Both the position numbers and the translations under genes were made by a program. This document shows positions 37,056-47,604 of a stretch of 64,000 nucleotides of DNA, piece by piece. Source of the DNA: Bryum argenteum. Its lineage: Eukaryota > Streptophyta > Bryopsida > Bryales > Bryaceae. The notes below the pieces were generated by a model. That model searched no databases. It saw only the letters and a program-made list of their open reading frames with translations, and was not told the origin of the DNA. Each line of letters begins with the position of its first letter. The stretch's first letter is position 1. The DNA lies in assembly GCA_037043015.1 (NCBI GenBank), contig CM073325.1, positions 14,363,001 through 14,427,000 of the forward strand. The letters run 5' to 3'.

Positions 37056-37395
37056 TACTGGAACTGATCCCAGCTTTAGATCGAGGAGTTCTGCCCACCG
37101 ACGAAGCAGCGACAGAATTGTGCAGAAGGCGCTACGATGCCGCACTGGAGTGCCGCAAGTGAGAGGACCGTTCCTCTCGGCGGTAAGATTCCACTCCACC
37201 CGTCCAAACCGCGTGCGTACTTTATTTCTTTATAATTTCATGTGACATACAATATAATCACAGTCAAGTTGACAACTACAGGAGAACGTACGTACACGGA
37301 CTAGCTGGCTGACTTCGTTGCAGAATCTATGCCCGTTTGAAATCGTCGGTAACTCACAATCACTCTGCACAGTGCAAACCGTGTTACATGAATAA

Positions 37396-37792
37396 GGGCG
37401 CAGTCACATGTGAGACCCGACCCCGTAAAATGGATTGGGTCTCAGAAAAGTAAGCCACTCACATGCTCCCCAACCCAACATAATAATCACGGGCTCCCGT
37501 ATTATAATTCGGGCTTGCCAAGGGAAGGTGGCAAGCCCTTGAAATTAATATAGAACCCGATTTATAAATTAGTGTGTTCTTTTGTGGCTTATTCCCTGAC
37601 AATGTAAACTTAGCATGGAACTTAGCTAAGTTTACATTGTCAGGGAATAAGCCACAAAAGAACACACTAATTTATAACATCATGAATGAACATGGAAGTG
37701 ACCCGTAATGTTCACCCTGAAAAGTGACCCTTCAAAAAATATGGGTAGCTACAGTGAAATTATGGGGTCGGGTCTCACATGTGAGTGCGCCC
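37396..37792. mobile_element. Tourist-like MITE with an internal perfect hairpin, 397 bp
   Basis: The 29-bp terminal inverted repeats start GGGCGCA/CTCACATGTG and continue AGACCCGACCCC with a single mismatch. The element is flanked by TAA on both sides (37393-37395, 37793-37795). Inside, 37562-37614 and 37625-37677 are perfect reverse complements (53 bp each) around a 10-base loop. It lies 5 bp left of the shared promoter homology of the broken cassette copy. Confidence 0.85.
37562..37677. repeat. Perfect 53-bp inverted repeat with 10-base loop
   Basis: The arms at 37562-37614 and 37625-37677 match without mismatch; the loop is ATGGAACTTA. Transcripts would fold into a long perfect stem that could feed a small-RNA pathway. 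Both arms lie inside the Tourist-like element. Confidence 0.9.
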
Positions 37793-37918
37793 TAAGTGAG
37801 TGTCACTTGACAGATCCGTTGGATGTTCTCAGAAGGAACGACCTTGTCAGACACACAGGTCGCCGTTCACTGGTCTTGCAACTGGGTGGGCATGGGAAAT
37901 CATGGGTAATCAGACTAA

Positions 37919-38328
37919 GGGACGCCTTACATGGAGAGTCAAGGCCAACAAATCTTCAAGCCAATTCACTCACATTTTGAGCCCAATTGGCTCTAGGGCC
38001 ACTTGGAGAATAGATTAAATAGTTAGTGAAGTGGGGACTAATTCCTCTAGGTGTAAAGCACTTTGGACCAATTTCTAGAAGGGAAAACAAGGCCAGGGGC
38101 CATTATATTTTATTAACTACATTCCATGCTTTTGATTTGTTCACATCAAAGTATTCTAGTGAAATAATTTTGTATTGAAATTAAGAAATGGCCTCTAGGT
38201 CATAAATTGGCCTTCCATTCTTGTATCTCTGAACTTTCGGAGCGCTCGTATCATCATAACTTGTCCCCCATTCCCCCACCCATTATAATATAATTTCAGA
38301 AGATTGGCCTTGTCTCCATGTCAAGCCC
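37919..38328. mobile_element. Tourist-like MITE, about 410 bp, same family as 14819-15227
   Basis: The left end reads GGGACGCCTTACATGGAGAG and the interior repeats blocks of the 14819 element, for example 'CACATTTTGAG' and 'CACTTGG'. The right end is the diverged reverse complement ending near 38328. TAA flanks the left end (37916-37918), but the right flank has decayed. Confidence 0.65.
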
Positions 38329-39100
38329 TTTGGGCCAGGGCCAATTTCAGACGAGTACAATTTTTTTGGTACAAGTATGTCATTTAGATGAAGGCGGACA
38401 ACTTTCTAGTTAGTGAAGTTTGATTGCAATTTTTTTGTTGGTAGAATTTTCACTCAATTAACTAGGCGAACAACTTTCCAGTTAATGATTTCTAAATACC
38501 AGGCGAACACCTTTCTAGTTAGTATCCATTTAATTTGGGAATTAAAGTCTTTTTATTGTCTTTGGGCATATTTCAACATGCTCTAATAGTGCTTTCATAC
38601 TTTGAGTGTGAATATCTTCCAAAGTAGTCGGAAATAACGGAGCACGAATGGTCTTATTGGAAAGGTATGGGAAAACATTACGATCCACGGAAGGTTTGAA
38701 CTTCAAATTATGTAGATATAGTAAAGCAGAGGCTGACCAAAGCCACAATGGCAAAAATCTGACCACATGCAGCGTTAGGGGTTAATCTGGAGAACAACAA
38801 ACCTACTTTACTACTTTACTTTCTCATAGTATCTTGTTACTTTAGAGTACAGATAAGCAATTCTTCTAAAATAAAAGCACAGAATTTTTGGTAACCATAA
38901 CATCAAACAAGGAAAAAATTATGTTACGAGTCACTAGAGGTAACGAAATCCTCGCTTGGAGAGGTGGTAACTTATCAATTGAAACTCAAATGACACTTAG
39001 TATAAACAATGTCAAAACATTTGTTTAGGATGACATGGTTCTGTCAGTTGCACATTACATGAATTTGTTCAAATTCAGTTGAAAATAGCATTTGAATACT
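38329..39100. other. Spacer between MITEs and right cassette copy
   Basis: No gene recognised. It includes three short repeats of 'GGCGAACACCTTTCTAGTTA'-like sequence at about 38395-38520. Confidence 0.4.
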
Positions 39101-39472
39101 CAAACAGCAGCATCTGTGTATGGAGAGCGGAAAACTTATGGATCTTTTAGCCAACTCAGTCTTACATCCGGTCTTTCCACAATGTCAAACATAGGACGAA
39201 GCAAGATGATCCAGTTAAGAATTACGGATCAATGGTAATATAGGTCACTCCCATGTCAAGTCAATATAACATAATCAAGCAAACATAACATAATATACTT
39301 GTAAAAAGGTAACAATAGGAAGAATAATATTTATCATTGACTTCAGAATCCTGCAGGTTGTTCTTTTGTGCAGATACAAAATGAGGAATTCTCTCCAAGA
39401 ACAACAGACACAAAACTGTATTAAGTGTAGTACGAGAACCGTAGGTGGAGGAAGTAATCAGAAGACATACCA

Positions 39473-40420
39473 TTACCAGAGAGACCACCCCTTCAACTTC
39501 GATCCGACTTTGGACAACAATCCGACGTTGGTACTGTTGCTAGCCGATCTTGGCACTCGCTTATTCAGCACAATCTCCGTCGCAGAAGCCCCACTCTCGA
39601 CATCGATACATTCGAAATTGGAGATATCTTCAGAACTGATAGGATGAGGTTGCTGAGCTCCCGAGCACTTCACCGAGCAATAAGGGTTTTTATTCTTCGG
39701 ATCATGTGCGATGATGTACTTCCCTTTCGCTTGAAGTGTATGATCTTGCCCATTGACCGTCACCGTGACTTCAGTATTGGTTTTGTTTGTCACCTCTGTC
39801 TGAAGCCTGTCTTTTGGTACCATATCAAGCTTTGCATCAGTAGCCTCCTGTGGTATGATGATATTGACTGCCTGAGTTTTAGCAGCTGCTTTGTTATCAA
39901 TCCGAAGGGTCTGATCTCCAACCTTGACGGAGTGCGCAGGGCCATGCTTGTCAACCTGGATGGCCATTTTCCGATCCGGCTGCAACACCGACTCTGTTGA
40001 ATTGGAGTCCGAGTCTGTAGTCTCCAACGTAACAGGGCCACTGGTGCGGTTGGCCACCATCGTTGAACCCCGTTTTCTGGGCGTTTCATACACAACTTCC
40101 AAGCTCCCAGCATTGGCTAGGCTACTTATTATCTTTAGTCGCCTGTATGCAACACAGTCATCTGAGGTGATAGTTGCTACGAGAGGAGCTTGAGGTGGCG
40201 TGTCTTTCTCTTTCTCTTTCTCTTGAGACTGCGTGGAATCTGGTCGAACGCCCACCCAGTACTCCCTGTAAGTGGCAGATATGTTGCAGGAGATGGGATA
40301 CTCCTTGCCTGCCGGTAGAGTAGTTAGTGTTCTGTACACTCCTGCATTGCCCTCTTTCAGCAGGAGTGGCTTGTCAGTGCAGTTCCGCACTGTCGTTTTC
40401 ATGACACCTTTTTGTGCCAT
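39473..40420 (-). CDS. Protein with three tandem copies of a small plant domain, function unknown
   Basis: A single exon encodes 315 residues from the ATG at 40420. Three related units can be aligned: about residues 7-105 (MKTTVRNCTDKPLLLKEG, AGKEYPI, TYREYW, TITSDDC), about 118-190 (STMVANRTSGPVTLETTD), and about 200-295 (LQTEVTNKTNTEVTVTVNG, SSEDISNFECI). The first is most like the single-domain paralogue at 35614-36000. Each unit starts with a beta-rich 'T-V-N-T' strand and ends with a hydrophobic strand, so a small beta fold is likely. A basic C-terminal tail (SKVGSKLKG) follows. There is no signal peptide or membrane segment. I do not recognise an established function. It sits directly downstream of the coiled-coil membrane gene on the same strand, and the pair was duplicated together. 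Confidence 0.8.
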   Translation of the reverse strand: MAQKGVMKTTVRNCTDKPLLLKEGNAGVYRTLTTLPAGKEYPISCNISATYREYWVGVRPDSTQSQEKEKEKDTPPQAPLVATITSDDCVAYRRLKIISSLANAGSLEVVYETPRKRGSTMVANRTSGPVTLETTDSDSNSTESVLQPDRKMAIQVDKHGPAHSVKVGDQTLRIDNKAAAKTQAVNIIIPQEATDAKLDMVPKDRLQTEVTNKTNTEVTVTVNGQDHTLQAKGKYIIAHDPKNKNPYCSVKCSGAQQPHPISSEDISNFECIDVESGASATEIVLNKRVPRSASNSTNVGLLSKVGSKLKGWSLW

Positions 40421-40520
40421 CTTCACATCCAAGTCTGTGACCTTATGAAACTCGTTGAGGTGGAGTCAGATCAAACCACCGGTCTTGGATCAATGCGCCC
40501 TTCACTACTGCAAAGGATGC

Positions 40521-41768
40521 TTATGATAAGCCGCACACGATATGAACGAAGGAAAGTACTAGAACACCTGTTAAGACCGTGAGAAAGATGAAAACAGGCG
40601 TCCACCTCTTCTTGTGATACCCTCCGGAAGAATTCTTTTGGGGGGGTCTCTTCTCACTTTCCTCAAAATTGAATCCTGCAGGTCCTTCGCTTTTCAACTT
40701 CCTCAAGTTTATTTGTGCTTGCTGCGGAGTACAAGCAGACAATGGACAACGTATTTACGCGTGAGCCACTTTCTGAACAAAGCATGAAGCCTCGACCACA
40801 ATTCAGCATTTATTTTGAGTTATTTGTTAGTGTAACTCAAGCGTCGCCTAAGTTTACGAAGTACTTCAATTTCTCAAAAGAAACTGCAATATGAAATCAG
40901 TCATTTCAAAACGGTCATGTGGTTGCGCTAATCTTTGTCAAATCTCAATGTAAGCTTTTACAAAATCTACTGTCGTATCCCTTGTTCCACTCAATTTCTA
41001 CTTTAGAATCTTTCATTGTTACTGCACTGTCTTCGATACAACCAGGATTGCAAAAGTTTACAACATTTTAACCAAGACCCTGGTACTTGCTCTTAACAAC
41101 ACTTATCTGAAATTTCATATATTTGAGGCTCAAAATGTTACTAGAACAAGTAAAATGACATGACTTCATTCTAGCAGTGTTTCTAAAATTGTTGCACAAT
41201 AATATCACAACCCCCCATTCCTAGTAGTGAATCGAAGGTCAAAACAAACCGGGAGCCCTGAGTTCCAGGACCACTACAATATGGTCCATAAAATTGCTCT
41301 GTCACTGGAAAATCGAAGCCACTTCAGCTCTTGGAAGAGAAATAAGAGGAAATGAGGCTTGAGACTTACCCCACGAGATGAATCCTCCTCTCCTCTCGTG
41401 ACTTGATCGGCGTTGATGCTGCCAAACCTCTTGTAGGTAACGAAACAGATGATGAAGTAAGCTAGCCCACAGAGAGTGATGGGACTCCAAACATGCTGGC
41501 ACTTCAAGGTAGAGGATTGCACCACGGCCGTGTACACCACTCCCACGAACACGCTGTACAGACCCACCAGCTGATAGATCTCGTTCGTAGCCTGGGTGAT
41601 GCGCTTCTCCCACTTCTCCACCTTGCTCTCCAACAACTTGTGCTGGTGTTCCCACTCCACCAGTGCCTCTCTGTACAACCGTCTCTCCTGCTCTGTACCC
41701 GGATCGCTGCTAGTTTCCTTAATATCCACTATGTGCTGAAGCTCCACCCGACAAGCCGCTATGTCCAT
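40521..41768 (-). CDS. Coiled-coil membrane protein, two exons, function unknown
   Basis: Exon 1 (41768-41370) and exon 2 (40721-40521) join in phase 0 with a GTAAGT donor and a TCCGCAG acceptor, giving 199 residues. Residues about 1-65 are a charged coiled coil (VELQHIVDIKE, LYREALVEWEHQHKL, KVEKWEKRITQATNEI). Two hydrophobic segments follow (YQLVGLYSVFVGVVYTAVV and PITLCGLAYFIICFVTY). Exon 2 adds a linker and a third membrane helix (VFIFLTVLTGVLVLSFVHIV) close to the C-terminus. There is no signal peptide. A decayed duplicate lies at 36155-37055. Similar coiled-coil plus transmembrane proteins recur in plants, but I cannot name a function. Confidence 0.8.
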
Positions 41769-42370
41769 TACTGGAACTGATCCCTAGCTCTGGATCGCGG
41801 AGCTCTGCCCACGAAGCAGCCGGAGCAGTGAAGAAGGGGCGACGATACCTCCAGCCTTCAAGTGCGGCAAGTGAGAGGACCATTCCTCTCGGCGGTAAGA
41901 TTCCATTCCACCTGTGCAAACCGCGTGGGTCATTTCTTTATAATTTTCTAAGCTATAGAATATGATCGCAAGTTGACAACTACACGGATCGGCTGCCTTC
42001 GTCGCAGCTATGGTGCCCGTTCCCAATTGTCGGTAAGTGACAACTGTTAGGGCTGTGCACAGTGCAATCCGTGTCGCATGATTTGAGATTGTCTACGTCT
42101 AAGTAAAATTCAAAATTCAAAAAATAAGAGAAGAATTGAGATTGTCTTGTGCGGTTTCTTGCACTTGCCAACTCCGAAAGAAGAAGTCAGACGGTCATGT
42201 ACGATTCACTGGTCATGCAAGTGGGCTGACCGTGGGAAATTAATATATATCAGAGTCCGGCATGTGTGACCCATCAATGTTCGCCCCTAAAGTCGACTGC
42301 AGACAGATTCTGTCCGTGGTCAGCCTCTCTTTTTCTAAATCTAGCTCGCATGAATTTGAAACCTATCGCA

Positions 42371-42375
42371 GGTTC
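42371..42375. repeat. Target-site duplication GGTTC of the copia element (left)
   Basis: GGTTC at 42371-42375 directly abuts the left LTR. The identical GGTTC at 47600-47604 abuts the right LTR. Confidence 0.9.
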
Positions 42376-42772
42376 TATTCGAATAAGCTTCAACATCCAA
42401 CAACGACAAACCAAGTGTGCAGCACTTGGTATGAACCGACAATGGAAAGTACTCGAAATACAGAGCGTGATATATTAAAAGCAACAAAGGATCAAAGATC
42501 CTTACAGCGTCCTTTGGCAAGGACCATACATCCTCTGTGACAAGAAGATGTACACTGCACTCACTGATGTCCGCTACAGTGCTACGGCAAGCTACATGGA
42601 CCAGAAAAGGAAAAAAAGTACAGGCTGGGCGGCTCGTCTTAGCCCGACAGGAACGCGCGGGAGCTCAAGAGTCATGATGAGTTCTTGTGGGCGCGCATAT
42701 TCAAGTTGCGCTTAGCTGGCCCTCGGTAATAAGCACTTCATGCCGTAAGGCTGCCGGTTGATACCTCTAATA
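42376..42772 (-). repeat. 3' LTR of the copia element
   Basis: 397 bp, differing from the other LTR at three positions near 42743-42754. It carries the TA...TA termini. Confidence 0.93.
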
Positions 42773-42784
42773 CTCCCACTCGGG
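42773..42784 (-). other. Polypurine tract of the copia element
   Basis: The minus strand reads CCCGAGTGGGAG immediately upstream of the 3' LTR. The purine run GAGTGGGAG abuts the LTR as expected for plus-strand priming. Confidence 0.75.
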
Positions 42785-42787
42785 ATG

Positions 42788-45392
42788 AAGTGCGATCAAG
42801 TTGGTTCGCATCCTCGACTTCACTGAGACCAAGCATGGTCCTCAAACGTTCGAAACGAGGGCGCTGCAACGGCTTGGTAAGGATGTCGGCGAGCTGGTTG
42901 TCTGTGTGGACGTACTCCAATCGGATGGTGCCTTTGATGCTTTCTTCGCGGATCTTATGGTACTGAACGTCAATGTGTTTGGTTCTGCTATGGAACTCCG
43001 GATTCTTAACTAAGCGGATGGCAGCTTGGTTATCGCACATGAGTGCGGTTGGGCCAGATTGCGGGTACCCGAGCTCATAGAGAAGCTGTCTCATCCAGAC
43101 AACTTCTTTCGTGGCGGTGAAGGCTGCAATATACTCCGCCTCAGTAGTGCTGGTTGCTGTACAACCTTGCTTCTTGCTGCCCCAAGCGACTGGCCCTCCG
43201 TTAAGCATGAGTACGAAACCGGAACGAGATTTCCTGTCGTCTAAGTCACCTGCGTAATCGGCGTCACTGTAGGCAACTAGCTGATTTGCAGTAGCATCGT
43301 GCGTAGCTGAGTACGTGATGCACACGTTGGAGTGGCCACTCAGATATTTAAGAAGCCGCTTAGCTCCATTGACGTGAGGTATCTTTGGATTCTGCACAAA
43401 CTGGGCAATCTTGCTCGTGGCAAAAGTAACGTCAACGCGAGTACCAGTACTAGCAAAGAGAACACTACCAACGACGGGGCGGTAAGGGAAACTAGTGTTT
43501 GGAACATCGTCCACTGTGGAAAAGTGTTCACATGTGCTACAAGGATTAGCTGGTAGGGTGATTGGAGCGGCGTCGACAAAACCGTACTTTGTGAGTAGCT
43601 TCTGGACATAACGGGATTGGTCGATTTGTAAGACTCGCTGGGTTCTATCACGGATGATACGAAGGCCTACATAAATCTCAGGGCTAGAAGTAGTGATTTT
43701 AAAGGCTTAACCCATGAAGCTGAGGATGGTGTCGGCAATTATTGTGTCTGTGCTACAGAGTATACCATCATCAACGAAAATCATAAGAATGAGGCGAGGG
43801 TATTTGGTGCTAATATAGAAACAGGCATCTGCTGAGGTAGGTTTGAGACTATAGGCTGTTAGAAACTCATGAAATCGTTGATTCCATACTCTACTGGACT
43901 GCTTAAGACCATAAAGAGACTTGTGTAACTTACAGACTGTGCCAACAGGAAACTTGTCCTCAAAACCGATCGGGGGAGCCATGTAAATGTCTTCTGTTAG
44001 CTCTCCATGCAGGAAAGCGGCAGTGACGTCGAACTGCGTCATTTCGAGGTCTGCTGCAGCTGCGATGGATAGTACTGCACGGATGGAATTGAACTTGACA
44101 ACTGGGCTAAAAGTTTCATCGTAGTCAATTCCTTCCTGTTGTGTGAAACCTTTCGCCACTAGTCTCGCCTTGTAACGTGCAATGTTGCCCTCCAAGTTGT
44201 GTTTTAATTTAAAAACCCATTTGTTCTTCACAAGATTCTTTCCGGCTGGGAGGACACATGCTGACCAAGTTTGATTTTCAATGAGAGCATCAAATTCGAC
44301 TTGCATAGCCTCTCTCCATTGGCTGGATTGGAGTGAGTTAAGGGCTTCACGTACGGTAAGAGGTTCCTTCGGCTCAGTAGAGCTGCTGGTAGCGACATAT
44401 GCCCAATCACCGTAGCGGTTGACCGGGGCTCGCTCCCGACCTCTGTATGGACTTTGGGGTTGGAGCTGTTGAGCTTTGACGGGTTCTGACGTCTGCACTC
44501 CCACTGGTTCAAAGAACTGGGCTCCCACTAGTTCAGAGCTGCTCGGAGCGGTGATCACAACTGGAGTCGGAGTGGGAATGCAAAGCGGTGATAGGGTGAT
44601 GTCTTCCCAAGAAGCGAACGTGCTGTCAGGATCACTGTCCGACTGTCGAGACGGTGTGTGATCAACATCACTGTCCGACTGTCGAGACGTTGTGTGATCA
44701 ACATCACTGGGGACGTTTTGATCACTGTCTGAGGGAGCAATAATGGGTGTCGACGATGGTTCTTGGCTGAGATGAATAGTCACACTCGAAGCGGTTGTTT
44801 CGGGGAATGAGAGAAACACTACGTCCGATTTTGTGTCACTGGACGGCTGCTCTCGGTTGCTGGGCGTGCTAGTGAGAGACTGTTCGTTGAAGATAACATC
44901 TCTACACTCCATGATGCGTTGCAGCTCATTACTCCAAATGCGGTAAGCTTTGCTGGTAGAGCTATACCCCATAAAGATGCCCGGCTTAGCTTTGGCGTCT
45001 AACTTCTGGCGAAGTTTGGTTGACACATGCACATAGGCATCAGCTCCAAATATCTTCATGTGCGCTACTGATGGCCGGGTTCCATGCCATGCTTCAAAGG
45101 GTGTGATGCCGGGTGACGTGCTGTTACCGGTGCGGTTAAGTGTGTAGACGGCCGTGGCTACTGCCTCACCCCAGAAGCGAAAGTGGACATTAGCGAAGTG
45201 AATCATGCTGCGAGCTGCCTCCACCACGGTTCTATTCTCTCTTTCAGCTGATCCGTTCTGCTCCAGAGTGTACGGGCATGTGAGTTGCTGTTCAATATTC
45301 TTCTCTACTAAAAACTGTATAACAGCTTTCCCAGTGAACTCACCACCACGGTCGGAGCGCAAGGTATGAACCGCAAATCCCTTCTTCTCCAA
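42788..45392 (-). pseudogene. Copia pol, C-terminal part: integrase end, reverse transcriptase, RNase H
   Basis: The frame from 45392 encodes the integrase core end (SDRGGEF, then the glutamate in NGSAERENRTV), the GKAxxxIFMGYS-like region, a Ser/Pro-rich linker, and the reverse transcriptase (NKWVFKLKHN, TFSPVVKF, QFDVTAAFLHG, FVDDG in place of YVDD). A TAA at 43707-43709 interrupts it just after FVDDG. The same frame continues past the stop through the RT thumb and copia RNase H (SDADYAGD, STTEAEYIA, HIDVQYH) to a stop near 42738. Upstream it is out of frame with the gag-protease frame. With both lesions the element cannot make a complete polyprotein. Confidence 0.9.
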
Positions 45393-47079
45393 GGCCGCAA
45401 CAAACTTCTTCAGACAAGCATGTACCTCCGACTTCTGCTTGATAATATATACCCGTTCGGTAATGCGAATAGTCGTCTTTGAATAGGACGAAATATGCCG
45501 CTCCAGCTACTGTCTTCTCATTCATCGGACCGCACACGTCTGCATGGATAAGCCTACCAATCACTGTAGCATACGTGGGGTCGTCCTTCACTGGAAAAGG
45601 GTTACGGTGAATCTTCCCAAGAACGCATCCGACACAGAAACTCGGATGTTGAGTATCACCGCTCAATACTAGCCCGTCAACAAGATGTTGTGATGCCATC
45701 GATCGGATTTGTACATAATTTAAGTGACATAGTCGTTGATGCCACACATCGATGCTTTGTGTTGCTTCTTTCTTTGTCTCTGTGCCGAATGTGTTCGCAA
45801 TGTAGGCTCCAGTTGTTGGCACAACAGTCTCGATGTGTAGCTTGTACATGGTACCTTCGACTACCCCGGAGATCAAAGTCTGTCCATCAAGCACAAGTTT
45901 ACAGCTATCCTTTGAATGTACTGTGTCGATGTTAGATAGCGCTGCCTTGTAAACGGAAAACAAATTCCGTCCAATCCCCGGCACATGCACAACGTCTGTC
46001 AAGAGAGCTGACTCCCAAACTTGGCCATTGAATGTGCGGATATTCACAATGCCAATACCATAGACAAGAAGTTTGATACCTCCGATACCTTGTACGTAGC
46101 GTTGCTCTTCAGAGATATCTTGATAATCAGCAAACCAGTAGCGCTTCTCCGTCATGTGATCGGTGCAGCCGCTGTCGGCAATCCAAACCTCCGAACTTCC
46201 TGAGGCATCGCCGGTAAGTGCCATGTAGGCGCGATGTGGAGTCTTGGAATCCTTGGCAGATGACGACTCCGATGGTGCAGATTTCTTGTCCTTCTCTCCC
46301 TCCGTGCACTCTCTAGCCCAGTGGCCGATCTTTCCACACTTCCAACACTCTGTGGACTTCTTGCGCTCAATAATAGTCTTGCGATGCTGCAATCGCTCTT
46401 GATACGTCATGTTGGAGCGCTGATCAGTGGCTGGCTTTGGCTTTGTGCTGGCTACAAAGGCTAATGACTGTGAAACATGTTCCTCGCGACTCTGGATGTC
46501 TTTGTGACGGAGTTCCTCTCGGACTAAACGCATGAGCAGGTTGCAAAGAGTCCGCTCTGCAATTGCGGTACTGTCCCACGACGAGTGAAAGTAACTGTAG
46601 CAATCGGGTAATTCGCCAAGAACTTTGGCGGTGACATTAGTATCACCTATACTCTTGTCTCCTAGACGAACTAGCTGACTCTTTATGACCTCAACCTTAC
46701 TGATGAAAGTTGCTATGGTGTCGGTTTGCTCAAACTTGCATTTATAGAAACGGACCTGAAGATCATGTATGTTATCGTTAGCACGCTGATCATGGACTGT
46801 TTTGAGCAGATCCCAAATGTCTTTAGAAGATGTACAGCCGCTGATTAGGTCTAGGATGGAATCGTCTATGGTAGAACAAAGCAAAGAAATAGCCTGACCA
46901 TCTTTCTTGTTCCACTCGTCTCGAGCAACACGGTCTGCCACAACGGGCTGTGGCACTGTGCCATCTATGACTCCCAAAAGTTCTCTTCCCAAGAATAAGG
47001 CTTTCATCTGAAAACCCCATATGTGAAAGTTTTGACCGTTGAACTTCTTAATGGCTGCAGTCTCACGACTAGAATCCAT
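45340..47079 (-). pseudogene. Copia gag, protease and N-terminal integrase
   Basis: The frame opens at the ATG at 47079, about 120 bp inside the 5' LTR. It encodes a UBN2-type gag, the CCHC zinc knuckle CWKCGKIGHWAREC (about residue 245), aspartic protease (WIADSGCTDHM), the GAG-pre-integrase zinc motif (WHQRLCHLN, CVGCVLGK) and the first integrase aspartate (HADVCGPM). It shifts frame around 45451-45458, within the integrase core, so the last 45 or so residues are out of register. A one- or two-base indel explains the shift. Confidence 0.9.
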
Positions 47080-47190
47080 GACTCTCTAAAATTAAAAAAA
47101 ATAAATAAAATGAAAACGGACAAGCAGTGTAGGCGTCAAGCGGTACTATAAAAAGATTTGTGCAACTGACAAGCGGAAATTGCTTAGAAA

Positions 47191-47202
47191 AGGCCCATAA
47201 CC
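47191..47202 (-). other. Primer-binding site matching the anticodon arm of initiator tRNA-Met
   Basis: Directly inside the 5' LTR, the plus strand reads GGCCCATAACC (47192-47202), identical to the anticodon-arm sequence around CAU in plant initiator tRNA-Met. The minus (element) strand, GGTTATGGGCC, would pair with the 5' half of the cleaved tRNA, as in Drosophila copia, rather than with the 3' CCA end. Confidence 0.75.
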
Positions 47203-47599
47203 TATTCGAATAAGCTTCAACATCCAACAACGACAAACCAAGTGTGCAGCACTTGGTATGAACCGACAATGGAAAGTACTCGAAATACAGAGCGTGATAT
47301 ATTAAAAGCAACAAAGGATCAAAGATCCTTACAGCGTCCTTTGGCAAGGACCATACATCCTCTGTGACAAGAAGATGTACACTGCACTCACTGATGTCCG
47401 CTACAGTGCTACGGCAAGCTACATGGACCAGAAAAGGAAAAAAAGTACAGGCTGGGCGGCTCGTCTTAGCCCGACAGGAACGCGCGGGAGCTCAAGAGTC
47501 ATGATGAGTTCTTGTGGGCGCGCATATTCAAGTTGCGCTTAGCTGGCCCTCGGTAATAAGCACTTCATGAAGTAAGGCTACCGGTTGATACCTCTAATA
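47203..47599 (-). repeat. 5' LTR of the copia element
   Basis: 397 bp and nearly identical to 42376-42772. The right target duplication GGTTC follows at 47600-47604. Confidence 0.93.
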
Positions 47600-47604
47600 G
47601 GTTC

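Larger units (their letters stand above)
35250..37391 (-). repeat. Left copy of a tandemly duplicated two-gene cassette
   Basis: The stretch is colinear with 39100-42080: 3' flank, single-domain gene, second exon, first exon, and promoter-proximal sequence all match in the same order and orientation. For example, CAAACCGCGTG, AGTTGACAACTACA and GCACAGTGCAA recur in both promoters. The left copy is shorter and broken in both genes. Confidence 0.85.
39100..42080 (-). repeat. Right copy of the duplicated two-gene cassette
   Basis: This copy carries both apparently intact genes and their promoter and 3' flanks, colinear with 35250-37391. The copia element inserted about 300 bp beyond its promoter end. 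Confidence 0.85.
42376..47599 (-). mobile_element. Full-length Ty1/copia LTR retrotransposon
   Basis: The element is 5,224 bp, transcribed right to left. Two 397-bp LTRs (42376-42772, 47203-47599) differ at only three positions near one end, so the insertion is recent. LTR termini are TA...TA (TATT...AATA) rather than TG...CA. A 5-bp target duplication GGTTC brackets the element. Next to the 5' LTR is a primer-binding site resembling the anticodon arm of initiator tRNA-Met; next to the 3' LTR is a GAGTGGGAG polypurine tract. Domain order gag, protease, integrase, reverse transcriptase, RNase H identifies copia. The coding region is disabled by a frameshift and a stop. Confidence 0.95.

Noticed and set aside
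36880-37245. Plus-strand 121-residue frame in the left cassette copy
   Set aside because: It is the antisense shadow of the broken coiled-coil exon; the minus-strand frame aligns with the paralogue.
38395-38520. Short array of similar 'GGCGAACACCTTTCTAGTTA' blocks as a regulatory array
   Set aside because: Spacing and sequence are irregular and the blocks lie among decayed MITE sequence, so duplication of repeat debris is the simpler explanation.
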